Origin: Chrysomallon squamiferum
Lineage: Eukaryota; Mollusca; Gastropoda; Neomphalida; Peltospiridae
Direction of reading: 5' to 3'
DNA length: 64,000 bases
Assembly (NCBI GenBank): GCA_012295275.1
Contig: CM022673.1
Location: forward strand, 20,545,913-20,609,912
In this document: positions 52,148-64,000 of the stretch, one piece after another
Layout: each line of letters begins with the position of its first letter
Position numbering within the stretch: position 1 is the first letter of the stretch
Made by a program: the position numbers and the translations under genes
Notes under the pieces: generated by a model
Seen by the model: the letters and a program-made list of their open reading frames with translations, nothing else
Databases searched by the model: none
Told to the model about the DNA's origin: nothing

Positions 52148-53033
52148 AACTCCAGAAGCTCTTGCGTTACCTGAAGTATTGAGAAACTTTGTTCAAGACA
52201 GCAAATTTGTATTTCCATCTCCATCGGGAACCAGAATACCTAACCTGACCATATGCAGTAAACAAAGGTCGATAATAAAAACTGTTACATCAAGTGTACG
52301 TATGGCAGCACTTAAAAAATGGGGAAAGTTAAACAGGTGTTGCTGTGAAAACAAAATAATTCTTAAAGTACACGTCAGTATTTCTGAAGTAATTGCAGTA
52401 AACGCACTTTGAAGGGTGAAATAAATTGGTGCACTGCACTGTTCCACTGAACGAATTGTCTCAGATATTTTCCCCATTTATTTTTAAATTAGTGTTATTC
52501 CTTTTTATTTTATTTATTTTTAAATTATTATTTTTTTTATTTACTTAACTTTTAATTAAATAATTACTTTATTTAATTTGTTATAATGGTATAACTGAAC
52601 TAAATAAGTTAAAACTTGACAACAACCTCATATTATATTAAATTATTTATAGTTAGACAAATAGAAATCTGTGGATAGGCTGGTCTGTGATTATTACGCT
52701 GAATGAGTTGTTAAAGCATGAAGAATTGAACTGGAATATTGGCTTCTTGCCTTCATTCACCTGAATGAATCACAAATTGGATTTACTGCAGAATCAAATG
52801 ATCTTTTTTTCCCTTTCTTTCTTTCTTTCTTTTTTCTTGTTTTATTGTTAATAATATTTTTTCTATTATAATTCATTTGTATTTTTTTAAATTTATTTAT
52901 TACTTCATACTTTTTTCATTTTTTTTTTTTTTTTTTTTGAATCCTGAATCAGGCCCATTACTACCCAATGCTATAAAAGAAAGAACCAGAATTTTTTTTG
53001 GATAAAACCCAACAACAACAAACAAACAAATAA

Positions 53034-53074
<41 letters not shown>

Positions 53075-53599
53075 ATGAGCTATAGCAAGGAAATTCCAGA
53101 TGGAGCTGTTGTGAACTGAGTTTTTCACCATTGTCTTTTTAGACTAACCTGACCTGCCCTTGTATCCAGTTTGTCACAGATGTAGCAAATGTGGGGATAG
53201 AAAAAAATAAAAAATGTCTGCTATAATAATAAAATCTGTTTCGGATCAAGGAATAGTCTAACATAAGTCTACTTTTCTTTCATGTGTATCCCACTGGTAA
53301 GATATTTTTGCAACAATGGTTACTTTTCCTTTTCTTTAATTAATACAAGATGTCAATTCTCCTAAAGCAAAAGCTTTCACAAGATTATTTTTGAAAGTAT
53401 AAGCTTTTGCGTTTCCGGTTTTAAACATTTTTCGACAATGTCAGAAAGTTCTTATAATTCAATTTTCGTGCCGTTTTAGATAAAAATCATTATTTATAAA
53501 GATTTTAAAAATGTAAATATTTATTTATTTATTATTATTAGTTAAAACAGTTAACAAACAGCATGTATAACTAGATATTCATAATTTCTAATATCTAGA

Positions 53600-56046
53600 G
53601 TTTGTTACATTTCAATATACACAGGTTTGGAATAGTAATCTTTGTTGTGTTTAAAACAATAAAAGATATGGTTTTATGAAACACATATTTTACTTTTTGC
53701 AAAGGTACTATTTCTATAAACTTGTATGTTTTAAAAATTTCATGTTTTTGATTAAGTTTTTCGCAAACAGTAATATGGGAGGATGTAGGTGTCACTGACA
53801 CCAGAGACAGAAAAATAGTATCACAGCTTTTTTCTTCTCATAAATCCAGAGTTAATGTCCCATAATATTTATAAAATCATGGAAGTAAGTCATATTACAA
53901 AGATGTCATTAAAAGCAGAATGGTGTGGAAAAAGTATTTTTTAAATACAAAGATTGTGAAGGAAAACAAAAATATTTAAAAATTCTATAAAAACAGTGTT
54001 CTTCACTGTTTAGTGACGAAGGCTAAAATAAAATAAACAACAAACATGGAATAGTGCCAACAGGAAGATATTTTATTACCCCTGGCATTCTAAAGTTCAG
54101 TATTTGCTAGGGCAAGATGGACAGACATATTATACTGTTTAGCAGTCTCTATTAGAAACAAAAACATAAAAATCATTATTTTAATCAGTTGTGTGTATTC
54201 TACAGACTATGCTACAAACAGTTTTTAATTTATTATTGTTGTTATTTTTATACAGTCACAGTATACATGGTTACAAAGTAAAAGTTGCAAATAAATAAAA
54301 AGATATAAATAAATAAATAATTCACAAAGTGCGCTAATGTACATTGTGAACAATCCTACATCTACTATCACACATTCAATTACATATAATTTTTCACACA
54401 ATTCCAACAAAGATTCTGTTTTTAAATTACAAACTTCATTTTGTTTTCCAAGTTCTGGGGATTCCCTAATTTCTGTTAACAAAAATGTTTTTAAAAATCC
54501 ACTTTACTGGTTCACAACCAAACATAAATCTGAAATCTTGCATTCTTTTGTCAGTATTTTGAAACAAGGTAGGCATTTATTAAAATATAATTCAGTGGAA
54601 AGAATTCTATACTGATCATAATTTTTAAGCATTTTTGGAATTAAATATTTATATACATAAAAATTCATAAGGTTGACATATGTATGACATTAGGGAAATC
54701 CCTGTCTGTCTCCATGGTTACGATAGCTAAACAATATTTTTCTTTACAATTCAAATGTGCAAAACTTATTAAAAAAGAAATCAATTCTAATTAACAAAAC
54801 AAAAACAAGAAATAAATAAATATATTTAAAAAAAAATCCTTCATTAAAAACAAACTTAAAACTAAGATTCATAAAAATGGAGACAGAACTCCTTTCTTCA
54901 TCCAGGATTGTTTTAAAAAGGAAAAAATAAATAAAGGACAAAACTTTGAAATCAGTTTTTACTTATTAACTCAGTGTCTAAAAAAGTTTTTTTTTTTTTT
55001 CCAAGCAGCATTTACTGGTAAAGGGTTAATATTTTCAAGACTTTGCTTTGTAATAAAAACATCAAACATTGAAAAAAGATGTTAAATTCAAATAAGCTCA
55101 GTCTGAAAATAATTTGCAGCAATAAGCAGTGAAATATGATACCAACAACTGCCACAATTCAAACTGCAAAGTCAAAAACAAAATTTTTAATTTTAAAAGT
55201 CACGAATGTTGTCAATTACATATTACTGCAGTCACAAACATTTAAAATTCCCTTGTTATTCATAAATATATTTATTATTATAATTTTTTTTTTTATTTAC
55301 ATAAAGAACAAAATACTAGCGAAAGTTTGAGATCCCCCAAAAACTGAAACAGTGCACAAAAGTTAATTTTTTTTCTGCCAAAAGCCAACTCCATTTATGT
55401 TTTTACTACAAAAGTTCTTCAAATAAATATCTGGCAAAGAACAGCCTAAGTAATACAATAATAGAAAAACAGAACTAGAGATTGTCATCTTCTCTTGAAG
55501 AAACTAGCATTAGGATGAAAACAATTAAAAAAAAAAAATAAACAAAACTAACAGAGAAGAAATTAATCATTATAACAGCATAGAAAAAAACCTCTGAGTT
55601 AATTATATTTTTTTATCATTTTTATTTTTATTTTATTTTTTTTTCATAAATGTGCATGGCAGACAAAGAATTAATTACACTGTACATTAAAATAAGCTAC
55701 TGTAAACAGCTGTCAAGAAAAAAAGTATTTTGAAAAGAAAAAGAGGCAGTATTTATCTATACACAACAGTTTCAGAAAATTCTCTAGTTGTACCCCATAC
55801 ATTAACGTGGCTATAAACAACTTTAAAATTCACCCACCAGAAAATAAAACACAGCTCAGACCACAGAAACACACTGACAAATTTGTCCAGAGTAGAAAGA
55901 GGTTCGCGGAGTGGACCCTTTTTTGTAGTTCTCTTGTAGCGAAAGAAAGGTTTGGGTTCAAATTTGGAGTATTTTTCTGTATCTGAAAGATGATCACACG
56001 GAGGGTTGTCGAAGGGGGACGAATCAGAGACGCAAACACCGAATAT
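53600..56046 (-). other. Probable 3'UTR of the troponin I gene
   Basis: AT-rich sequence downstream of the troponin I stop, largely free of microsatellites, unlike the region to its left. Minus-strand AATAAA candidates occur (for example near 54228-54233). The 3' end cannot be fixed from sequence alone. Confidence 0.35.
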
Positions 56047-57977
56047 TCAACTCTGAGCTTCCTCAGTTGCAGCCTCCCCCTCCCCTTCACCCTCCTTCTT
56101 CAGCTGTTCTCGCCACTCTGGTTTCTTAGCCTGCAGTAAAGAAAAACATTTTAAAATTTGACTTAGTTGGTTAGAAAGGTGTAATCATTAGCTATTCAGA
56201 AAATCTCGTATAATTTTTTAACTTTTTTTTCCAATTACCACACAAATATTTTTGATTTATATCTTTTTACTTCAGGAGCTGTTTGTATTCAGATATATGA
56301 CATGTTAGGGTTGATTCAGGATTTCACAAAATGTTGGACCTCATCAAGTTTTATTAGAAATAAAACAAAGATTGTTAAAAAAAAAAATTAATTAAAAAAT
56401 GGCTTATGTACATGGAACATCAGTGTATATTCAGTAATGAATATGAATGCTTTTCTCATATGTATTTCAAAAAATGTATTTTATCATCAACTTACATCTT
56501 CTTTATCATCCAGAGCAAATTTGTTCTGGCCTGTGGATTTAAGGTTGCTACGGAAATCTCTGGACTCTTTCTTATCCAGCTTGGCAAGTCTGAAACAAAG
56601 AACAACACAAATGTAACGAATTTGCAAAAACTGAATCTGCCTTTGATGAGAAGAAGTATTTAACAAATGAACAAATACACATAGATACACATACACATAC
56701 TCATAAACACACACATTCACTCAAGCATACAGACCTTTATTTAATATACACACATGCATACACATGAATTATAAGGTGCTTTTTTCAAATGCTGATGTAT
56801 CTTCATACATTTACAATTTTTACTTACTTGCTTTCTGTCTTATTGACTTTTCTAAGGACTGGTTTGATGCTGTAAAAGATTAAAACATAAATTACGTACA
56901 CAATGTCATTAACTTCAACATTACTTATTGTGACTCTGACTTATTAGAAACACTGGAAGTCTCCCCAGACAAACATTTTGAGAGGTTATACTTGTTAACC
57001 TGGAAAAAAAACACCAATCAGACATCCTCAGAGGATTAAAAATACAATCCTGGAGTGTCCAGTAAAATCATACAGAGACATGAAATAAATTCTACCTGAA
57101 AATAAAACAGTGTGAAAAAAGTGCAATACAACATTTGTGCTAAGAATTTCAGAATCAACTGACAGCTGAGTGTGTGTGTGTGCTGGCAAAGGTAAACATT
57201 GCAAAGTCTAAAACATATTTTATGTACAGTTTTTAGATTCATTTTCTATTATAAAGTACTTTCCTTTTTTTTAAATTCCTTATTCTTATTTGATTTATAT
57301 TAATTTATATAATTATTTGACATGCTAAAATTCTATATTTAATTGCTGTTTTCAAACATTCATTTTTTTACTTATTTATTAATTTTTATAAGGAATGATG
57401 ACAATATTAATTTTTGATACAGTATATAGTTTCTTTCAATAAGGGAATTTAAGTCAAATGCAAACCTTCATAAAATAAAATCATATTACAAAAATATTTA
57501 ACTTCTGTTAAACTTAAAACATTTTTTAAGTCATTATAGACAAGGGAAATAACTCTTGTTACACCATCAGTTAGAGAGCAAGTACTTTCCTGCCTACATA
57601 TTTATATTTAATTAACTGAATTTAAGTAGTATGTTTAATCTGTTTCAAATCAGTTGTAGTTTTTTCTTTCTATTTTTATTTGCATAATAATTTATATATA
57701 TATTAATAGAAATTGTCAACTAAAATAATAGAGAAATGTAAATACATTTTAAAAAATACTAAATTCAAATTGTATATATTAAAAAGCTGAAATAATTAGT
57801 TTTAAAAATTGGTTCTGTAAAAGTTTAATTTTATCAGAAATAAAATTATTAAACAAAAAAAAGTAATAATATTTAGAAAAAATTCAGAATTTATGAATTG
57901 GATGACCTTGAACCCAAGAAATACATTTTTTCAGTATAAAAATAAATAATTATGCATAAAAAAAATAATAATAATAA

Positions 57978-58031
<54 letters not shown>

Positions 58032-61000
58032 AATAAATAAATAAATAAAAATTACTAATAAAGTATAAAAGTACAAAATATATTTATTGCTGACTTAAGC
58101 AAAACACTAAAAAAATAATAAAGCATTTAAAAAAATAAAGCATTCATGCTCTTCCAAAATATTAAATAAATCAAATTTTTGTAAAAAATACTCAGACAAA
58201 AACATAATTTCTTAGTGAACTACTTCAAACAAAATTATAAGTAAAATAATTTAGATGCTGACTGAAAACTATCAAATAAATTTTATTTAGTGAATAATAT
58301 CTATCATCAAATTATATTTTATTGTTGTTGTTTTTAAAAAACAGCATATTAAAATGTCTTAGTAACATAATCTTTCAAATATGAAAAACAGATTGAAATA
58401 TAAAATATGTTAAAATATAGCATTTGTACAGTATGCAGCTAATTATCTTTAGATTAACATCAGGTTGTTTGGATTTTTAACATTTCATTTTTTACTGTGT
58501 AACAGAGGTGCACAACACACTGACACATGAAATTACATAATGTGCTGTTAACTTTATCTCATTTAAATCAACACACAAAACAAGGTTTTAGTCTGAAGAA
58601 ATGTGAAAAAAAAATTCATTTACACTTAATTTAATGGGTTTAATTCACACCCTAATTATGAAATTATTTATATAAAACAACAAATAAATAAATAAATGGA
58701 CTGAAAAGGGAAATGGGCATGAACTAGTAAATAAAAAATAAAATAAATTTATTTTAAAAATGTAAAATATTGCAATAAATCAGCATGGATGCATAGAAGC
58801 ATACAGGGTGACAAATGTATGTTTACACTAATTTTAATTTTCAACAGGGACCAGTTATAAAGCATGAATCATGCATAGGTGAGATTTCCAAACAGGTATG
58901 TGGATACTTGAGGTTTGATTTAAAAAATAATTTAAAAATTAACAGTAAACTTTTTAATAATAAAAATATATTCTTTTAAAAATAAATTTTATTTAACTAA
59001 AATAATGAATTTTAAAAATAATAAAATTTTAATAACAATAACAATAATAAAAATAACTAAAAGCATAAAAAAAAAAAAAAAAATTTGAAAACATTGCGCA
59101 AACAAATCTAACATCCACTGCAACTGGTGTTTTGTTTTGTTTGTATTTTTCTAAAAAAAAAAAAAGCGGCTGAAACAAAATTTGCCTACAGACGCTATAT
59201 GAATCAAGGTGAAGGTTAGACTAGGTGTGCCCAACTCACACCAAATTGTTGTACTCACAATTTGCCTTTGGTATCATTAACTTTGAGAGTTAATTCATTG
59301 ATCTGAAAAAGAAACCAATGATGTTAAATACATTTTTCTAAAATTAAATACTTACAATTTGCCTTTCGCATCATTAAATTTGAGTTGTAAATTATTTATC
59401 TGCAAGAAAAAGCAAAGAGAAAAAAATTATACACATAGTAAATAGAGATTTCTTAAACTTTGATGATGTTTTTCTTTGTTTTCCTTTGTTTTATTTTTAA
59501 AAATAAGAACAAATTTTAAAAAGTAACTTTGTCCTTACAATTTTGAAGTTTTAATTCAAAATGTAGATAACATGTATGAATGCAAAAACTCTTGTTTTTA
59601 TTTTTTATTAGTATTTTTAGAAAAATCTTACAAGTCTTACTCAACAAACAAATGATTATAAATTTTTAATTAGCTTTTAAGAAAATACATGGTTAAAAGT
59701 ATTTGAAGTGTAACAAATTTAATTTTAAAAATTACTGAGAAAACGTAAAGAATAATTTAATATAAATTTATCATAGTTCATGTTGCTTTAATTATGAGGA
59801 ATTAATATTATTACAGATATAGCAATGGATTGTACAAAAATACCTACTAATAAAAAAAAAAGTGTTACATATTTAAATCAATTATTGTAATTCTCAATTT
59901 AAAAAACAAAAATCAGAATTTATTATTATTATTATTTTAATATCAATGGTGGAGTCACAGTTATTGGTGGATTTTTTATTTAATAAAAAATATGCTGCTT
60001 TTAGCAGTGATGTATTTGCTCTAGGTGTAATTTCATTATTTATACTGATCTTTTTATATAACTATTGTTTCTTTCTGTATAACTGTTACTGACATTAATA
60101 TGTCACTGTGTTATTAATATAATTATATCATTGTACTATTAATATTATTAATATTATTAATACTACTACTGCTACAACAGGATACCTCAAAGTCTTGTTT
60201 CCTGATTTTCACTTCCCAGTCAAAGACCTCCTCCTCCAAAACACATATTTTATTATGAAGTTTCTTGCACAGTTGTTGAAGGTCGGCTGTGAAAAACAAC
60301 ACATTCAGTTTTCAGAGACTGTTTTACAAACATAGTTGTTAAATGCTGTAGATGTGGCTAGTTATATAAAACAAAAACAGTCTTAGTAAATTCAGATGTC
60401 AACTGATAATACACTGAACTCTTTTAGTAATTTTATCTTTTAAGACTACAGATTGACAGAAGATAAGAGATCAGAATTTATATAGACTATGAACAAAAAT
60501 ACATTTGATAATACATTTTTAATCCAATATAAATATTAGTAGCATTACTTAGATAATTCATATTAAAAATATGAGTTATGTTGTGACAGAAAAAACATCT
60601 GGTCAAACAAATTGAAACCTACATTAATATTAATTTCCTGATTGATGAAAAATTACTGATCACTGTGATGTCAGTTTACTAAAATAATATAGTGTGTAAA
60701 TATTCTCTTTTGTATTTAATTAAATGCTAATAAGGACCTTTACACCTTTACTAAAAATATTTGTAAACATTCATTCATTAAATACGATATATTTTCTTGT
60801 ACATATTACTTTTTGTTAAGTGAAAAAATCTGACTGATTATCAAAACACTAGTATTAAAACATTACAGAAAATAATTTAAACACTTTCCAAATTAGAAAA
60901 GCAAATCTTTAGTTACTTATCAGTAGGTTTTCATAAAGTTAAACATATTTAGTAAAAATCCATAATAATTTATTAAAATGTTTTTAAATAAAGACATTAG

Positions 61001-62338
61001 AACATAATACATGTACATACTAATCTAGATTTTTTTGTTTAGCAGCTTTTGTTAATGTGAATAGAAAATAGAAACAGTAGAGAAAGCACATTTTATGAAA
61101 TAAATAACATTAAAAATTAGAAAAAGGAAATAAACAAATCATATTTCAAAGTAAATTAACTGAAAAATAATCAGACAAAAATAACCATTCTAATTAATCA
61201 CAATATACATCAGAATAGTAACTTGATTAATTATAGCCTTTGTTTCAAATAATTATTACATGTCAATTAAAAATAATAATAAAATGAAAAAAAAAAAAAG
61301 TGCATAAACAGATTTGCGTGGACAAAAAATAATAACAAATAATAGATAATAAAATATATGCTTATGGCTACAATTAAATAAACCAGAGTTTTAATAATAG
61401 CTATAACATACCAAATATACTGATGCCAAGCACAGGAACAATGCTCTTAATATTTAACATACACTAAGGGAGTGTAAGGATAATTGTTACAATAAGGAAC
61501 TTTAAAAATATTTGACTTAGTTACACAAATTACAAATAAAAGTGTACTTACTGAAATTAATTATAAAGTAAGGATTGGCAGTGATTTACAATTATTTAAA
61601 TTATGATTACAAATACTAAGTTAAATGTAGGATTTGTGTTAAGGTAGTGGATGGATAAAATGTTTGAGAAAAATATAAAACAAAAGCCAGGGAAATGCTG
61701 TTTTCAGAATATTTACCTACACAATGCATGGTGAAACTTTCATATAATTAACATTACAGTGAGGTTCGACAGATATTTAATTCAACTGTTTTATAAAAGT
61801 GATGACCTTTAACATTGTAGATTATAATGACTGGGTTGTCTTGGCATTTAGAGGGCTTGTACCTAAAAGACTGAGTCATCAAGGCATTCAGGGATATATA
61901 CTCAAAAGACTGAGGCATACAATGTATTAGAGGACGTACTCGAAAGACTAAGCCATCAATAAACTGGCTATATTAGTAAGAGATAATGTGGACGTCGGTT
62001 TGGAGATTTTATTTTGATAAATGAATGCAATAACAAATGGATAAATAGCTGGCATATTATATTTTGTGGGGTGACTATTATGGATATTTTAAATCATGAT
62101 TTGGCTACTTTCTCCTTTTAATGTCATGTTGTAGGATTTCCCATGTTCAAGTTTATGTTGTCTATGGCAAAGTGACATTGTCCATCAGTATATGTGGTAA
62201 TGTTTTCTATGTGGTAGCTTAAGCAAAATTTTAACATCACCCAACGGTTCGAGTAGATCAACCTACCAACTGCAAATACAAAGATTCCTTTAAAGTTAAG
62301 CTACTGTAATATATACATAAACATATAAATATCATCAT

Positions 62339-62372
<34 letters not shown>

Positions 62373-62877
62373 GTATTGTTTTATAATTATTAATATAAGT
62401 ATATATCACTGGAGGCATAATTGTTTTTTTTATATATATGAATATTCTAATGGTCCAGGAATTTCATGTTCATAATATTGAATTTATTTATTGTTTATTT
62501 ACACAACAGGAAGTTTTATATCTGCTTACCTGAATATTCAAAAGGTCCTTGATTTTAAAGTTTCATGTCTACTTTTATATATATATATATATCTATATAC
62601 AAACACACACACATAAATGTATGGATGTATGTGCATGTGTCCATTTTGCCTGTATCAGAAATAACAGTTTCATTTTACAGACAACACTGAATATTCTATG
62701 TATATAAAAATTGTAACTCTCAAAATGTAAATGAATCTGTACAAATTGCTTTATACCTTGGTTCATTCCAGAGGTCTCTAATTCTGGTACCTGGGCGTTG
62801 ATGAACTTTTCTTTTTCCTCTGCTTTCCTCTTCGCCTCATTTCTCAAATCTTCAGCAGCCTTCTGCATGATGAGTTT
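56047..62877 (-). CDS. TnI: Troponin I, C-terminal exons (5' partial)
   Basis: Minus-strand coding exons: 62757-62877, 60186-60286, then either 59356-59399 or 59259-59302, then 56828-56869, 56496-56589 and 56047-56130. All junction phases agree and give 161 residues with one alternative exon. Recognisable parts: KLIMQKAAEDLRNEAKRKAE (N-side helix), ADLQQLCKKLHNKI (TnT/TnC-binding helix), GKFIKPVLRKVNKTESK (inhibitory actin/TnC region), LAKLDKKESRDFRSNLKSTG then QNKFALDDKED (second actin-binding region), and the tail AKKPEWREQLKKEGEGEGE. In striated muscle thin filaments TnI holds tropomyosin in the blocking position until calcium binds TnC. The N-terminal exons are upstream of the window's right end. 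Confidence 0.93.
57243..59258 (-). other. TnI: Troponin I intron before the inhibitory-region exon
   Basis: Very AT-rich intronic sequence with an AAT/AAAT microsatellite at 57960-58048. No extra alternative exon was recognised. Confidence 0.6.
57960..58048 (+). repeat. AAT then AAAT microsatellite
   Basis: AAT units (about 57963-58022) followed by AAAT units to about 58048. Confidence 0.95.
59259..59302 (-). CDS. TnI: Troponin I mutually exclusive exon, downstream variant
   Basis: 44 nt, acceptor TTTTTCAG and donor TT/GTGAGTAC, encoding INELTLKVNDTKGK plus two bases. It differs from its partner at five of 14 residues, all in the helix just before the inhibitory GKF segment. Same length, phase and border residues show it arose by exon duplication. 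Confidence 0.88.
59356..59399 (-). CDS. TnI: Troponin I mutually exclusive exon, upstream variant
   Basis: 44 nt, acceptor TTGCAG and donor TT/GTAAGTAT, encoding INNLQLKFNDAKGK plus two bases of the next Phe codon. It aligns residue by residue with the exon at 59259-59302. Only 53 nt separate the two, and 44 is not a multiple of three, so including both would shift the frame. Confidence 0.88.
60287..62756 (-). other. TnI: Troponin I intron
   Basis: 2.47 kb intron. It includes a decayed tandem repeat at 61829-61968 and a 30-nt poly-T run (62341-62370). No further exon recognised. Confidence 0.6.
61829..61968 (+). repeat. Decayed ~39-bp tandem repeat
   Basis: Four diverged units start with GACTGGGT, GACTGAGT, GACTGAGG and GACTAAGC at 61829, 61869, 61908 and 61946. 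Each of the first three contains a GCATT/GTATT-type core and ends in TACTCAAAA or similar. Confidence 0.75.
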
Positions 62878-62881
62878 CTGC

Positions 62882-62962
62882 AACAGGAAACAGCACAGAC
62901 ATTAATTCCCATGTAATGACCTTGCTTCAACTACAGCATATTTTTCTTTTCATTTTACATAA

Positions 62963-63035
<73 letters not shown>

Positions 63036-63615
63036 TTAAGACAAAGAATTTAATAAAATAAAAATTAATTCAGTCTCAAAATAAAAAATATTATATCTTA
63101 AAAAACATGAACTTCATTTTCTGAAATTAATCAAATATTTATTCCAAATTAGAAATAATAATGATTATAACAGAACTTATTTAATAAATTCAACAAACTC
63201 CATTCAGTTTTCACATTTTGTTTCATTATAAAAGTTATTTTTATAAAGGTTGGTTCTTATTTTAGAAACATGACTCAGAATATTTATTTCCATTATAAAC
63301 TAACCCAACAGAAAAATTCACTTATTTATCAGTCCTTCTAAATTTTCAAACACATTAATTTTTCTATAATTTATTAGCAACCAATCATCTATGGACACTA
63401 GCCTACATCATACACAGAATTACAGCTACTTGTCTTTTGTTCCATCCATGCCAATCCCTTCCATAAATAAGGCTTAATTTCTCCCCAAGTCAATAATTCA
63501 GATCATTAAAAAATATACATATATTTTTTTTTTTTATCTTATTTCAGTTTGTAAGAAAACAGGTTAACAAAAAAAAAAATCAATGTAAATGTAATATAAA
63601 CATACAAACAGTAAC

Positions 63616-63664
<49 letters not shown>

Positions 63665-64000
63665 GTGATAATAATAACAATCATACACAATCCTAAGATA
63701 TGTATCAAATTAATTTCCTACAGGCATATAAATAATGATTGAATGATAAAATAAAGTATTTTGTATAAAAAAAAGACCAGCGGATGATTCATGTTTGTTA
63801 GAAATTTTTGTTTTGTTTTTTTCTTATTTAAAGAAAATACACAATGGTAAATAATTAAATAAAATAATTTCAAAAGATAAAAAAAACTACTCATATATTA
63901 ATAAGCCAGTATCCCAGTCTCAGTGTTGTAACATAAAAAGGTTTTATAAGAATAAAAAAAAATCAAATGTGTGTATAATATATAAATATATTAATTGACA
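62882..64000. other. TnI: Troponin I upstream intron, right edge of window
   Basis: Contains ATT (62964-63034) and AAT (63616-63664) microsatellites. No troponin N-terminal coding sequence was recognised before the window ends. Confidence 0.5.

Larger units (their letters stand above)
44480..53590. other. Gene-poor intergenic DNA
   Basis: No coding exon recognised on either strand. It contains CT repeats (45611-45682, 46314-46381), a GAT/ATC compound repeat, CTAT (48325-48420), ATT (48999-49068), AG (51319-51397), poly-A/T runs and a duplicated 270-bp block. A patch at 44880-45170 is less AT-rich and could be promoter-like, but nothing specific supports that. Confidence 0.6.

Noticed and set aside
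59303-59355. 53-nt segment between the two troponin exons as a normal intron joining both
   Set aside because: Joining both 44-nt exons breaks the reading frame, and the segment is short for a typical intron here.

Overview
The window is animal nuclear DNA: very AT-rich, with short coding exons bounded by GT-AG introns, long introns, and much simple-sequence DNA (GA, TACA, AAT, GT and poly-A/T tracts). The three genes found have clear animal orthologues. A muscle troponin I of molluscan type and the repeat landscape suggest a mollusc, most likely a cephalopod. That assignment is inference; no lineage-specific marker was tested.

Layout. (1) 1-17282, + strand: the last 25 coding exons of a BAZ1B/WSTF-type chromatin-remodelling subunit (DDT, WHIM motifs, two PHD fingers, bromodomain). 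Its 5' part, including the WAC domain, lies outside the window. 3'UTR-like sequence follows to about 20.3 kb. (2) 24112-31501, - strand: a complete four-exon RERG-like Ras-family GTPase, convergent with BAZ1B. (3) About 31.5-53.6 kb: gene-poor DNA dominated by microsatellites, with minisatellites, a 360-bp hAT-type MITE with an 8-bp target duplication, a duplicated 270-bp block and a few possible non-coding 5' exons of the RERG-like gene. (4) 56047-62877, - strand: the 3' part of a troponin I gene with a pair of mutually exclusive exons. Its N-terminal exons lie beyond the right edge.

Most notable find. Introns 14 and 15 of the BAZ1B gene contain one diverged copy, eight near-identical copies and one decayed copy of a ~115-nt element. 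It looks like a box C/D small nucleolar RNA: RTGATGA near the 5' end, CTGA near the 3' end, a short terminal stem and an internal hairpin. The diverged copy changes three base pairs of that hairpin on both arms, so pairing is kept. The eight copies sit in an alternating ~600/~720-750-bp tandem array that also amplified the 3' 90 nt of the neighbouring BAZ1B exon, giving seven dead exon copies.

The three genes have no evident functional link. Other points to check are a one-base frameshift in an A-run of PHD finger 1, a perfect 277-bp tandem duplication across an exon/intron border, a GC-AG intron, and a tandem splice donor at the catalytic DxxG-Q junction of the GTPase.
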